Shown one piece after another: positions 7,886-18,171 of a stretch of DNA of 64,000 bases (position 1 is the first letter of the stretch; each line of letters starts with the position of its first letter). The DNA is from Aliiroseovarius sp. S1123. Lineage in GTDB: Bacteria > Pseudomonadota > Alphaproteobacteria > Rhodobacterales > Rhodobacteraceae. The stretch lies in contig NZ_JALKBE010000007.1 of NCBI RefSeq assembly GCF_023015885.1, positions 62,001-126,000 on the forward strand, read 5' to 3'. The position numbers and the translations under genes were made by a program. The notes below the pieces were generated by a model. That model ran no database searches. It was not told where the DNA came from and worked only from the letters and a program-made list of their open reading frames with translations.

Positions 7886-10789
7886 ATGTGTGCCGACACA
7901 CCCGAATATAAAGACACGCTGACCCTTCCCGTAACCGATTTCCCGATGCGCGCTGGCCTGCCCAAGCGCGAGCCCGAATGGCTGGCCCGGTGGGAAAAGA
8001 TCGGCGTCTATGACCGCCTGCGCGAAACCGCTGGCGACCGCGAACCGTTCATCCTGCACGATGGCCCCCCCTATGCGAACGGCCACCTGCATATCGGCCA
8101 CGCGCTGAACAAGACCATCAAGGACATGATCGTGCGCTCGCACCAGATGATGGGCCATGATGCACGCTATGTTCCCGGATGGGACTGCCACGGTCTGCCC
8201 ATCGAATGGAAGATCGAAGAGCAGTATCGCAAGAAGGGCAAGAACAAGGACGACGTGGACGTTGTGGATTTCCGTCAGGAATGCCGCAAGTTCGCCGAGG
8301 GCTGGATCGACATTCAGCGTGACGAGTTCAAGCGTCTGGGCATCACCGGCAAGTGGGAAAATCCCTATTTGACGATGGATTTCCATGCCGAGCGCGTGAT
8401 CGCCGAGGAATTCATGAAGTTCCTGATGAACGGCACGCTATATCAGGGCTCGAAACCCGTGATGTGGTCGCCGGTCGAGAAGACCGCGCTGGCCGAGGCC
8501 GAGATCGAGTATCACGACCACAAGTCGCACACGATCTGGGTGCCGTTCAGCTTCGCGAATGCCGAAGGCGATCTGGCCGAGGCACGCGTTGTGATCTGGA
8601 CCACCACCCCGTGGACGATCCCGTCGAACAAAGCCGTCGCGTATAACAACAAGATTGCCTATGGCCTTTATCGCGTAGATGCGACCGAGGAAGAAAGTTG
8701 GACCGCAGCGGGTCAGCTCTACATCTTCGCCGACGCACTGGCCGCGGACGCGCTGGGCAAATCCCGCGTGACCGAGTTCACCCGCGTACGCGACGTGGCC
8801 GCGGACGAGCTGGCTGGGTTGATCTGTAAGCACCCGTTCAACGGTGCCGATGGCGCGGACGGATTCTGGGATTACGACGTTCCGATGATCGACGGCGATC
8901 ACGTGACCGATGACGCGGGGACGGGTTTTGTCCACACCGCGCCAAGCCACGGCGCCGACGACTATGAAGCCTTCGTTGCCCGCAACTGGATCGACCGCAT
9001 GACCCACAATGTGGGCGAGGAATCAGAATTCCTGCCCCACGTGCCGTTCTTCGCTGGCCTTCAGGTCTTTGACCGCAAGGGCAAGGAAGGCAAAGCCAAC
9101 AACGCCGTGATCGCCAAACTGGTCGAGGCCGGCGGCATCATCGCGCGTGGTCGCGTGACGCACTCGTATCCACACTCGTGGCGCTCGAAAGCGCCGATCG
9201 TGTTCCGCAACACACCGCAGTGGTTTGCGTCTGTGGACCGCGAGGTCGGTGACGGGCAAGACGAGATGGGCAAGACCATCCGTGAACGCGCCCTGAACTC
9301 GATCGACCAACTGGTGAAGTGGTGGCCGCAGACCGGTCGCAACCGCCTCTATTCGATGATCGAGGCCCGCCCGGATTGGGTTCTGTCGCGTCAACGCGCG
9401 TGGGGTGTGCCGCTGACCTGCTTTACCAAGAAAGGTCTGCTGCCGACGGACGAAGGCTTCCTGCTGCGTGACCCCGCCGTGAATGCGCGCATCGCAGAGG
9501 CATTCGAAGCTGAAGGCGCAGATGCGTGGTATGCCGACGGAGCAAAAGAGCGCTTCTTGGGCGCGGATCACAACGCCGACGAATGGGAGCAGGTTTTCGA
9601 CGTGCTCGACGTGTGGTTCGACTCCGGGTCCACCCACTCGTTCGTTCTGCGTGATCGCGAAGACGGCACGCCGGACGGCATCGCCGATGTCTATATGGAA
9701 GGCACCGACCAGCACCGCGGGTGGTTCCACTCGTCGCTGTTGCAGGCCTGTGGCACCAAGGGTCGTGCGCCCTACAAGAACGTCGTAACCCACGGTTTCA
9801 CGCTGGATGAGAAGGGCATGAAAATGTCCAAGTCGCTGGGCAACACCATCGTGCCCGAAGCTGTCGTGAAGCAATACGGCGCCGACATTCTGCGCCTGTG
9901 GGTCGCCCAGACGGATTACACGGTCGATCAGCGGATCGGGCCGGAAATCCTGAAAGGCGTGGCCGACAGCTATCGCCGTCTGCGCAACACGATGCGCTTC
10001 ATGCTGGGCAACTTGCATGAGTTTGACGAGGCCGAGCGTGTGGACGTGGCAGACATGCCCGAGCTGGAGCGCTGGGTGCTGCACCGTCTGGCCGAACTGG
10101 ATCACGTGGTCCGTGACGGTTATCGCAAGTTTGACTTCCAGGGCGTGTTCTCGGCCGTGTTCAACTTCGCGACCGTTGACCTGTCGAGCTTCTATTTCGA
10201 CATCCGCAAGGACGCGCTTTACTGCGACGGGGCCGACAGCCTGAACCGCCGCGCGGCGCGCACTGTTCTGGACATCCTGTTCCACCGCCTGACCACATGG
10301 CTGGCGCCGGTTCTGGTCTTCACCATGGAAGACGTCTGGCTGGAGCGCTTCCCGGGTGACGACAGCTCGGTCCATTTGGTCGACTTCCCCGACACCCCTG
10401 CCGATTGGCTAGACGAGCCGCTGGCGGCGAAATGGGCGGGCATCCGTCAGGTGCGCCGTGTGGTCACCGCAGCGTTGGAGATCCAGCGTCGCGATAAGGT
10501 GATCGGGGCGTCTTTGGAAGCTGCGCCTGTCGTGCATGTGCGGGATGAAGACGTGTTGGGATCGCTGAAATCAGTGAACTTCGCGGATGTGTCGATCACA
10601 TCGCAGGTTGTTCTGACGGGCGACCCGCTGCCAGCCGAGGCCTTCCGCGTGCCGGAAGTCGAAGGCGTGGGTGTGGTGTTCGAGAAGGCCTCGGGCGAGA
10701 AATGTCAGCGCTGCTGGAAGATCCTGCCGGATGTAGGCAGCCACGATCACGCGGGTGTTTGCGGACGCTGTGACGACGCGCTGAGCTGA
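7886..10789 (+). CDS. ileS: Isoleucine--tRNA ligase
   Basis: Class I aminoacyl-tRNA synthetase that charges tRNA-Ile. HLHIGH is at 67-72 and KMSKS at 646-650. The connective editing domain lies between them, with the TTTPWTIPSN region around 235-245. The C-terminus has the zinc-finger cysteines CQRC and CGRC. Length is 967 residues, close to other alphaproteobacterial IleS. AAGGA lies upstream of the ATG. The roughly 200 nt before it hold no gene; I see no leader riboswitch, only an AT-rich ATTCGAAT palindrome near 7771. Confidence 0.97.
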   Translation: MCADTPEYKDTLTLPVTDFPMRAGLPKREPEWLARWEKIGVYDRLRETAGDREPFILHDGPPYANGHLHIGHALNKTIKDMIVRSHQMMGHDARYVPGWDCHGLPIEWKIEEQYRKKGKNKDDVDVVDFRQECRKFAEGWIDIQRDEFKRLGITGKWENPYLTMDFHAERVIAEEFMKFLMNGTLYQGSKPVMWSPVEKTALAEAEIEYHDHKSHTIWVPFSFANAEGDLAEARVVIWTTTPWTIPSNKAVAYNNKIAYGLYRVDATEEESWTAAGQLYIFADALAADALGKSRVTEFTRVRDVAADELAGLICKHPFNGADGADGFWDYDVPMIDGDHVTDDAGTGFVHTAPSHGADDYEAFVARNWIDRMTHNVGEESEFLPHVPFFAGLQVFDRKGKEGKANNAVIAKLVEAGGIIARGRVTHSYPHSWRSKAPIVFRNTPQWFASVDREVGDGQDEMGKTIRERALNSIDQLVKWWPQTGRNRLYSMIEARPDWVLSRQRAWGVPLTCFTKKGLLPTDEGFLLRDPAVNARIAEAFEAEGADAWYADGAKERFLGADHNADEWEQVFDVLDVWFDSGSTHSFVLRDREDGTPDGIADVYMEGTDQHRGWFHSSLLQACGTKGRAPYKNVVTHGFTLDEKGMKMSKSLGNTIVPEAVVKQYGADILRLWVAQTDYTVDQRIGPEILKGVADSYRRLRNTMRFMLGNLHEFDEAERVDVADMPELERWVLHRLAELDHVVRDGYRKFDFQGVFSAVFNFATVDLSSFYFDIRKDALYCDGADSLNRRAARTVLDILFHRLTTWLAPVLVFTMEDVWLERFPGDDSSVHLVDFPDTPADWLDEPLAAKWAGIRQVRRVVTAALEIQRRDKVIGASLEAAPVVHVRDEDVLGSLKSVNFADVSITSQVVLTGDPLPAEAFRVPEVEGVGVVFEKASGEKCQRCWKILPDVGSHDHAGVCGRCDDALS

Positions 10790-10790
10790 A

Positions 10791-10870
10791 GGGGGCTCAC
10801 GGTGTGAGCCTGAGGGGCGCTGCCCCTCGGCCTGCGGCCTCACCCCGAGGTATTTTAAGCAAGAGGAAGA
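10791..10870 (-). repeat. Dispersed intergenic repeat, copy B (full length)
   Basis: Directly after the ileS stop. Read on the minus strand it has TTCCTCTTGCTTAAAATACC then TCGGGG, GGCCGCAGGCC, the arms GAGGGGC/GCCCCTC and the terminal hairpin GGCTCAC-N4-GTGAGCC. It is the most complete copy in the window. Its hairpins may also work as a terminator for ileS, which is inferred. Confidence 0.8.
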
Positions 10871-10940
10871 GGGGCGCTGCGGTGCCCCTTTTGTCATGAA
10901 CCGGATTGCAGGGCGCGTTGGGCGCGGGCAGAGTGCGGTT

Positions 10941-11399
10941 ATGAATATTGCGGTGGTGGATAGCCCGGTTGGGCGTTTGGGCATTGTGGACGAGGATGGC
11001 AAGATCACGCGCCTTCGCTGGAATGTTGACCCGGTTGGCGCGCTGACTCCGGTGCTGGCCGAGGCTCAAGCCCAACTGCGCGCCTATTTTAACGGCACAC
11101 TGACCAAGTTCGATCTCCCCACCCATGTCGAGGGCAGCGATTTTCAGCGCGCGGTATGTGATGCCATGTCTGCCATTCCCTTCGGTGAAACGCTGACATA
11201 CGGCGACATTGCCAAGCTGACCGGAAACTCGGCACAGGCCGTGGGCAACGCTTGTGGTGCCAACCCGATACCAATCATTATCCCCTGTCATCGGGTGATG
11301 GGGGCAGGCGGTAAACTGGTCGGATTCTCTGGTGCGGGTGGGGTCGAGACGAAAGTTCAGCTGTTGCGCCTTGAAGGTGCTGCAGGTTTGCTTATCTGA
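10941..11399 (+). CDS. ogt: Methylated-DNA--[protein]-cysteine S-methyltransferase
   Basis: Suicide repair protein that removes methyl groups from O6-methylguanine. The active site IPCHRV has the acceptor Cys116. The preceding [10 protein letters not shown] and the following [11 protein letters not shown] are also typical. Length 152 residues, the short form without an Ada domain. The start at 10941 gives the family N-terminus; the frame is open from 10896, within the region after the repeat. It may equally be called Ogt-type MGMT. Confidence 0.9.
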   Translation: MNIAVVDSPVGRLGIVDEDGKITRLRWNVDPVGALTPVLAEAQAQLRAYFNGTLTKFDLPTHVEGSDFQRAVCDAMSAIPFGETLTYGDIAKLTGNSAQAVGNACGANPIPIIIPCHRVMGAGGKLVGFSGAGGVETKVQLLRLEGAAGLLI

Positions 11400-11464
11400 G
11401 AAGTTCGGCCTGCTGGTCATTGCTGGAAAAACAGGGCAAACAGGCAGCGACACTGGGGGACAAC

Positions 11465-12387
<923 letters not shown>

Positions 12388-12391
<4 letters not shown>

Positions 12392-13149
12392 ACTGGAACG
12401 CCATCGCGGCCATCTATCGTTTTGAAATGGCACGCACCTTCCGCACGTTGGTGCAGTCTGTCATCTCGCCCGTTTTGTCCACATCGCTTTACTTTATCGT
12501 CTTCGGCGCGGCGATCGGCTCGCGCATCGATCAGGTCGAGGGCGTTAGCTATGGCGCGTTTATCGTGCCCGGCCTGATCATGTTGACGGTCTTGACGCAG
12601 AGCACCTCGAACGCGTCATTCGGGATCTATTTCCCGAAATTCATCGGCACGGTGTATGAACTCCTCTCGGCCCCCATCTCGTTCTTCGAGATCGTGATCG
12701 GTTATGTCGGGGCGGCGGCAACGAAGGCGTTCATGATTGGGATAATCATCCTGATCACAGCGCATTTCTTCGTCGATCTGACCATTGCGCACCCGGTCTG
12801 GATGCTGCTGTTCCTTGTCCTAACCTGCATCAGCTTCGCCCTTCTGGGGTTCATCATCGGGATCTGGGCAGGTAATTTCGAGCAGCTGCAACTGGTGCCC
12901 ATGCTGGTGATTACGCCGCTCGTGTTCCTTGGTGGCTCGTTCTACTCGATCTCGATGCTGCCGCCGGTGTGGCAGACGATCACGCTGTTCAACCCGGTGG
13001 TTTATCTGATCTCGGGCTTCCGCTGGGCGTTTTTCGGGCAGGCGGATGTGGCGTTGGGCTGGTCGGTCGCGGCAATTGTTGTCTTCATGGCGGCGTGTTT
13101 GTTCACCATCGGGTGGATCTTCCGCACCGGGTACAAGCTGCGCTCTTGA
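12388..13149 (+). CDS. ABC-2 type transporter, permease subunit
   Basis: Integral membrane partner of the preceding ATPase, YadH-like. About six hydrophobic segments are spaced over 253 residues. [11 protein letters not shown] near the C-terminus resembles the conserved ABC-2 region before the last segment. Translational coupling through the ATGA overlap supports a single complex. Substrate unknown. Confidence 0.9.
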
Positions 13150-13220
13150 CGTGCGGGTATGCCACATATGGGAAAAAGCGTGATGGGCTCACCCTTGTTA
13201 GACGCGGGTGGGCCATCTAA

Positions 13221-14027
13221 ATGTCAGCCATGATCGAACGTCTTCCTTTTGTGAAAAAGTCCCCTACAGTTGCGGTTGTCCGCCTGTCGGGCGTGATTGC
13301 CACGGGCACCCGTGGTCAGTTGAATGATGCAGCGATGGCCCCGGCGATCGAGCGTGCCTTTCGCAAAGGGAAGCCTGCGGCTGTGGCCCTTGTGATAAAC
13401 TCGCCCGGTGGCAGCCCGGTGCAATCCAGCCTGATTACCGCGCGCATTCGCAGGTTGGCGGCTGAGAAAGAGATCCCCGTTTATGCGTTTGTCGAAGACG
13501 TGGCGGCGTCGGGCGGCTATTGGCTGGCGACGGCTGCGGATGAAATCTATGCGGACGAAAGCTCGATCCTTGGGTCGATCGGTGTGATCTCGGCCGGGTT
13601 CGGCTTGACTGGGTTGATGGAGAAGATCGGGGTCGAGCGTCGCGTGCATACGGCAGGCAAGTCGAAATCCATGATGGACCCGTTCCAGCCCGAAAAACCC
13701 TCTGATGTGAAGCGGCTGAAGGCGTTGCAGGAAGACATCCACACCGCGTTCAAAACGCAGGTGGAAACCCGGCGTGCAGGCAAACTGGCCGAGGGCGAAG
13801 ACCTGTTCACCGGAGATATCTGGCTGGGCCGCGCCGCCATCGAAAAAGGCTTGGCCGACGGGATTGGCCATCTGGTGCCGACCATGAAAGAGAAATACGG
13901 CGACAAGGTACGCTTTCGCGTCTATGGCCCACGGCGCGGGCTACTTGGACGGTTCGGGATGCGCCTTGTCTCGGACACTCTGCTTACCATCGAGGAGCGC
14001 GCGGAATACGCCCGTTTTGGCCTGTAA
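13221..14027 (+). CDS. S49-family serine peptidase (SppA-like)
   Basis: Signal-peptide-peptidase-A family member, 268 residues, a single catalytic domain without a clear signal or transmembrane anchor. The nucleophile is Ser97 in AASGGYW. Lys149, exactly 52 residues later and followed four residues on by Pro-Phe, fits the Ser-Lys dyad spacing of Bacillus SppA. The ATG at 13221 and a second Met four codons on are both possible starts; no strong ribosome site is visible. A 54-codon membrane zinc-ribbon gene begins on the next base. Confidence 0.88.
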   Translation: MSAMIERLPFVKKSPTVAVVRLSGVIATGTRGQLNDAAMAPAIERAFRKGKPAAVALVINSPGGSPVQSSLITARIRRLAAEKEIPVYAFVEDVAASGGYWLATAADEIYADESSILGSIGVISAGFGLTGLMEKIGVERRVHTAGKSKSMMDPFQPEKPSDVKRLKALQEDIHTAFKTQVETRRAGKLAEGEDLFTGDIWLGRAAIEKGLADGIGHLVPTMKEKYGDKVRFRVYGPRRGLLGRFGMRLVSDTLLTIEERAEYARFGL

Positions 14028-14192
14028 ATGGTTATCAAGATCGTTGTCCTCTTTCTGGTTGGGATGGCTGTGCTGGCCATGTTCGGCAAGTTGCGCTATC
14101 CCGGCCAGCAGCGTATCGAAACGATGAAATGCCCCCGTTGCGGGCGCTTTAAGCTGGGGAAATCCCCGTGTGACTGCAAGGGAAAGGGCTGA
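14028..14192 (+). CDS. Small membrane protein with a zinc-ribbon-like Cys cluster
   Basis: A 54-residue protein starting at the base after the S49 peptidase stop. Residues 3-18 are one hydrophobic helix. The C-terminal half has MKCPRCGRF and SPCDCKG, that is CPxC and CDC, a likely small zinc knuckle. I know similar short proteins beside S49 peptidases in Rhodobacterales but no assigned function. The zero gap to the peptidase and the 3-nt gap to the antiporter suggest a polycistronic message. Reality of the gene is inferred from the tight packing and the patterned cysteines. Confidence 0.75.
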   Translation: MVIKIVVLFLVGMAVLAMFGKLRYPGQQRIETMKCPRCGRFKLGKSPCDCKGKG

Positions 14193-14195
14193 GCC

Positions 14196-15164
14196 TTGGA
14201 TCTGATTTTTGCCTCGCTTGGCCTGGTGATCCTTTTGCTTGCAGGCGACAGCCTTGTGCGTGGGGCTGTGAACATGTCGCTGCGCCTAGGTGTGCCCGCG
14301 ATGATCGTGTCCCTGACCATTGTGGCTTTTGGCACCTCCGCGCCTGAGTTGCTGATCTCGGTCCAGTCGATCGCGGAAGGCGTGCCTGGTCTGGCGATGG
14401 GCAACGTGGTGGGCTCGAACACGGCCAATATCCTGTTGGTGCTGGGCGTTCCTGCTTTTATTGCGGGGCTTTCCACCAAAACCTGTGACAGCCGCAAAAG
14501 CTATCTGCAAATGATCGGGGCCACGCTTCTGTTCATGGTTCTTGCCTTTGGGGGCGAAATTGCATGGCCGCAGGGCTTGGCATTGTTGGCGGCCTTGGCG
14601 CTGATCCTTGGATCCGCGTTCAAAGAGGCGATGCGCCATCGGTGTGCGGTCAAGGCCGGGCTGGAAGAAGAATGCGAAGATGACGAGGATGTCGAGGGTG
14701 CCGACCCCGATATGCCGTGGTGGAAGGTCATCATGTTCCTGCTGCTGGGGCTGATTGGCCTGCCGCTGGGCGCGGACCTTCTTGTGGATTCCTCGACCAA
14801 CATTGCCCGCCACTATGGCATCTCTGAAACCGTGATTGGCTTGACGCTTGTCGCGCTGGGCACCTCGCTGCCCGAGCTTGCGACCACCGTAATGGCCGCG
14901 CTGCGCAGGCAGGCCGATGTGGCCTTGGGTAACGTGATCGGCTCGAACATGTTTAACCTTTTGGCCATTATCGGCATCGCATCTCTGGTTGGCCCGATCC
15001 CGGTCGATCCGGGTATCCTGCAGTTTGATCTGTGGGTCATGTTGGGCGCATCGCTGATGCTGGCCCCGTTCGTCTTCTGGAAGTGGCATATGGGCCGCGT
15101 TTGGGGCATCTTGTTGTCGGCGCTTTATATTGCCTATGTGCTGATGGTGTTGGGGGGCGCATGA
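14196..15164 (+). CDS. Calcium/sodium antiporter (CaCA family)
   Basis: Inner-membrane cation exchanger of the CaCA superfamily, 322 residues. Both alpha repeats are visible: GTSAPELLISVQS in the N-terminal half with GNVVGSNTANILLV, and GTSLPELATTVMAA in the C-terminal half with GNVIGSNMFNLLA. An acidic loop (EEECEDDEDVEGADPD) separates the halves. The start is TTG at 14196, three bases after the previous stop; the protein already begins at the first helix there and no ATG or GTG fits. The SDR gene overlaps its stop by ATGA. Confidence 0.9.
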   Translation: MDLIFASLGLVILLLAGDSLVRGAVNMSLRLGVPAMIVSLTIVAFGTSAPELLISVQSIAEGVPGLAMGNVVGSNTANILLVLGVPAFIAGLSTKTCDSRKSYLQMIGATLLFMVLAFGGEIAWPQGLALLAALALILGSAFKEAMRHRCAVKAGLEEECEDDEDVEGADPDMPWWKVIMFLLLGLIGLPLGADLLVDSSTNIARHYGISETVIGLTLVALGTSLPELATTVMAALRRQADVALGNVIGSNMFNLLAIIGIASLVGPIPVDPGILQFDLWVMLGASLMLAPFVFWKWHMGRVWGILLSALYIAYVLMVLGGA

Positions 15165-15952
15165 TGCAGGTGAAGCGTGCATTGGTGACCGGGGCAGGGG
15201 CGCGACTGGGGCGCGCGATGGCGGTCGAGCTTGCGCGTCATGGATTTGACGTTGCCGTACACTATAGCAGCTCGGCTGACGGGGCTGCGAAGACAGTGGC
15301 CGAAGTTGAGGCTTTGGGTCGGTGCGCCGTTGCCCTGCAGGCAGATTTCCTGAGTCTGGACGAGGTGCAAGCGCTGGTGCCGCGCGCGGCCGAGGCCTTG
15401 GGTGGCCCGCTATCTGTACTGGTGAACAACGCCTCGATTTTTGAATATGACCGCATCGGCACGGTGTCGGCGAACAGTTGGGATCGCCATATGGCGTCGA
15501 ACCTACGCGCACCGCTATTCCTGACGCAGGAATTCGCTGTGCAAGCGCCTCAGCCCTCCTTGGATGATAAGGGCGAGCAACTGGCGCAAGCCCTTGTCAT
15601 CAACATGTTGGACCAACGCGTGCAAAAGCTGACGCCTGAGTTCATGACCTACAGCTTAGCCAAGCACGGGCTGTGGACGCTTACACGGACAGCGGCGCAG
15701 GCTCTGGCCCCGCAGGTTCGGGTCAACGGGATTGCACCGGGTTCGACGATGATCGGCGCACGCCAATCGCAAGAGCACTTTGACGCGCAGCGGTCGGGAT
15801 CGATCCTGCAGCGCGGCCCGAACCCGGAAGACATCACGGCGGCGCTGTCCTATTTGCTGACGGCACCTGCTGTGACGGGTCAGATGATTGCCGTGGATGG
15901 TGGCCAGCACCTTGGGTGGCAGACCCCTGATGTTGTTGGAAAACCCAGCTAA
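15161..15952 (+). CDS. SDR oxidoreductase, FolM/pteridine-reductase type
   Basis: Short-chain dehydrogenase with features of pteridine reductase/FolM, which reduces dihydromonapterin or dihydrofolate with NADPH. The nucleotide motif is TGAGARLG (10-17), fitting the TGxxxRxG of pteridine reductases. The usual catalytic Ser is replaced by Asp151, 13 residues before Tyr164, with Lys168 after it: the Asp-Tyr-Lys triad of PTR1. NNAS is at 89-92. The start at 15161 overlaps the antiporter stop; a second ATG at 15164 is possible. It could act on another substrate, since no other folate gene is adjacent. Confidence 0.78.
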   Translation: MMQVKRALVTGAGARLGRAMAVELARHGFDVAVHYSSSADGAAKTVAEVEALGRCAVALQADFLSLDEVQALVPRAAEALGGPLSVLVNNASIFEYDRIGTVSANSWDRHMASNLRAPLFLTQEFAVQAPQPSLDDKGEQLAQALVINMLDQRVQKLTPEFMTYSLAKHGLWTLTRTAAQALAPQVRVNGIAPGSTMIGARQSQEHFDAQRSGSILQRGPNPEDITAALSYLLTAPAVTGQMIAVDGGQHLGWQTPDVVGKPS

Positions 15953-16269
15953 TACTGACCTTTTGGCGAGGGACCCCGACATGCCCTAGCGGAAGTTGTG
16001 CACCTGTGAAGCAATTCCCCACCCCGGAACCTTGTTTTTCGCAATGATTTCACGTGTTTACAGAAACTACATATTTCTTTCTTTAAAAAACAAGGCGTTA
16101 CGGGAGTGCTTAAAAATTAGGCACTCCAACGAAAGCGGCGAAAAACAACGGAAAATCCAGTGAGCAGACAACATGTCCTCAGACTTATCCACAGAAACTG
16201 TGGGCATGTTTTCTCTTGAACCTAAGACGATAAGATTGCAGCGGGAAAAAGAATCAAGAAAGATGCCCC
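15953..16269 (+). promoter_or_regulatory. AT-rich gene-free region upstream of uvrC
   Basis: About 317 bp with no credible gene, markedly more AT-rich than its surroundings, with runs such as TTTCTTTCTTTAAAAAAC. It holds two inverted repeats: GGAGTGC-N11-GCACTCC (around 16100-16125) and CCACAG-AAA-CTGTGG (16190-16204). The second contains a consensus DnaA box TTATCCACA at 16185-16193. It probably carries the promoter of the uvrC-pgsA-moaD-moaE run; I cannot place the -35 and -10 boxes with confidence. Confidence 0.45.
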
Positions 16270-18153
16270 ATGACGCGCGATAAGCAGGACACATCTGAGG
16301 TTGAGGTGCCGGTTCAAACCGGCCACGAGGTGATCCAGTCCTACCTGAAAACGCTAGATAATTCGCCCGGCGTGTATCGCATGCTCGATGCTAAGGGGCG
16401 GGTTCTGTATGTCGGAAAGGCGCGCAGTCTGAAAAAACGCGTGTCGAATTATGCCAAGCCGACGGGGCATAGCGCGCGGATTGCGCGGATGATTAGCCAG
16501 ACGGCCTCGATGATGTTTCTGACTACGCGAACGGAAACCGAGGCGCTGCTGCTGGAGCAGAACCTGATCAAGCAGCTGAAGCCGCATTTCAACGTGCTGT
16601 TGCGGGATGATAAAAGCTTTCCGAACATTCTGCTGACGGGTCACGAATTCCCGCAGATCAAGAAGCATCGCGGGGCGCGCAAAGAAAAGGGCCAGTATTT
16701 CGGTCCTTTCGCCAGCGCGGATGCGGTGAACCGGACTTTGAACCAGCTGCAGAAGGTGTTCCTGCTGCGCAACTGTACGGATGCCACATTCGACGCGCGC
16801 TCGCGCCCGTGTTTGCAATATCAGATCAAACGCTGTGCTGGGCCGTGTGTGGGCAAGGTCGATGCCGAAGGCTATGCGACGTTGGTGCGGGACGCCGTGG
16901 ATTTCCTGTCGGGGCGCACGACCAAGATGCAGGAAAGCTTGGCTGCCGATATGGAGGCGGCATCCGAAGCGATGGAGTTCGAAAAGGCCGCCGTGCTGCG
17001 CGACCGGATCCGCGCGCTGACGCAGGTGCAGCAGTCGCAGGGGATCAACCCGCGTGGTGTGGCCGAGGCTGACGTGATTGCGCTTCATATGGAGGGCGGA
17101 CAGGCTTGTGTGCAGGTCTTCTTCATCCGGGCCAACCAGAACTGGGGCAACCGCGACTTTTATCCGCGCACCGGCGCGGGCGCAGGGCCGGGCGAGGTGC
17201 TGCAGGCCTTTGTCGGACAGTTCTATGACCAGAAGGACCCTCCGCGTTTGATCCTTTTGTCGGACCCGTTGGATGAATTGGATCTGATGGCCGAGGCGCT
17301 GACCGAGAAACTGGGGCGGAAGGTCGAACTGTCGGTCCCGCAACGTGGCGAGAAGTCCGAGCTGGTCGCCAATGCCCAACGCAATGCACGCGAAAGTCTG
17401 GGCCGCAAAATGGCCGAGACCGCAACGCAGGCCAAGCTGTTGGACGGTATGGCCGAGGCGTTTGGTCTGGACGGCCCGCCCCACCGGGTTGAGGTCTATG
17501 ATAACTCGCATATCCAAGGCGCACATGCGGTCGGCGCGATGATCGTGGCGGGGCCGGAAGGCTATATGAAAAGCCAGTACCGCAAGTTCAACATCAAGGG
17601 CGATGATCTGACTCCGGGCGATGACTTTGGCATGATGAAAGAGGTTCTGACCCGCCGCTTCAAACGTCTGTTGAAGGAAGATCCCGACCGCGAGGGCGAA
17701 GGGTGGCCGGGGCTTTTGCTGATCGACGGCGGGGCCGGACAGGTCAGCGCGGTGCACGAGATCATGGAGGAATTGGGCGTGACCGACATCCCGATGATCG
17801 GTGTCGCCAAAGGCGTGGACCGCGATCACGGCAAGGAAGAGTTCCACCGCCGTGGCGAACGTCCCTTTGCGCTAAAACGCAATGATCCGGTGCTCTATTT
17901 CATTCAGCGCCTACGGGATGAAGCGCATCGCTTTGCCATCGGCACTCACCGCGCGAAACGTGCCAAAGCGCAGGGTGCGACCCCTCTGGACGAGGTTCCA
18001 GGCGTCGGCGCCACCCGCAAGCGCGCGCTTCTGCAGCATTTCGGATCGGCCAAGGCGGTCAGCCGTGCCGGGCTTGAGGATCTGAAGGCAGTGGATGGTA
18101 TTTCAGAAACTCTTGCAGAAACCATCTATGGCTTCTTCCATGACAGGACCTGA
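16270..18153 (+). CDS. uvrC: Excinuclease ABC subunit C
   Basis: Dual-incision nuclease of nucleotide excision repair. The GIY-YIG domain starts at NSPGVYRM (31-38) with [11 protein letters not shown] (47-57). A UVR motif with [15 protein letters not shown] lies around 235-250. The RNase-H-like second nuclease domain includes DNSHIQG and LLIDGGAGQ. Helix-hairpin-helix motifs end the protein ([17 protein letters not shown] and following). Length 627 residues is normal. The ribosome site is weak. pgsA follows after 18 nt. Confidence 0.96.
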   Translation: MTRDKQDTSEVEVPVQTGHEVIQSYLKTLDNSPGVYRMLDAKGRVLYVGKARSLKKRVSNYAKPTGHSARIARMISQTASMMFLTTRTETEALLLEQNLIKQLKPHFNVLLRDDKSFPNILLTGHEFPQIKKHRGARKEKGQYFGPFASADAVNRTLNQLQKVFLLRNCTDATFDARSRPCLQYQIKRCAGPCVGKVDAEGYATLVRDAVDFLSGRTTKMQESLAADMEAASEAMEFEKAAVLRDRIRALTQVQQSQGINPRGVAEADVIALHMEGGQACVQVFFIRANQNWGNRDFYPRTGAGAGPGEVLQAFVGQFYDQKDPPRLILLSDPLDELDLMAEALTEKLGRKVELSVPQRGEKSELVANAQRNARESLGRKMAETATQAKLLDGMAEAFGLDGPPHRVEVYDNSHIQGAHAVGAMIVAGPEGYMKSQYRKFNIKGDDLTPGDDFGMMKEVLTRRFKRLLKEDPDREGEGWPGLLLIDGGAGQVSAVHEIMEELGVTDIPMIGVAKGVDRDHGKEEFHRRGERPFALKRNDPVLYFIQRLRDEAHRFAIGTHRAKRAKAQGATPLDEVPGVGATRKRALLQHFGSAKAVSRAGLEDLKAVDGISETLAETIYGFFHDRT

Positions 18154-18171
18154 CACGGTATTGAAAAGCTT

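Noticed and set aside
13150-13220. Small frame between the ABC permease and S49 genes
   Set aside because: Only short overlapping frames with no start signal or similarity.
16185-16193. DnaA box as sign of a replication origin
   Set aside because: Only one consensus box, no cluster, and neighbours unlike a known oriC. A single 9-mer is expected by chance about once per 130 kb on both strands.
16354-17847. Antisense frame of 497 codons opposite uvrC
   Set aside because: Shadow of uvrC; no motif and no independent ribosome site.
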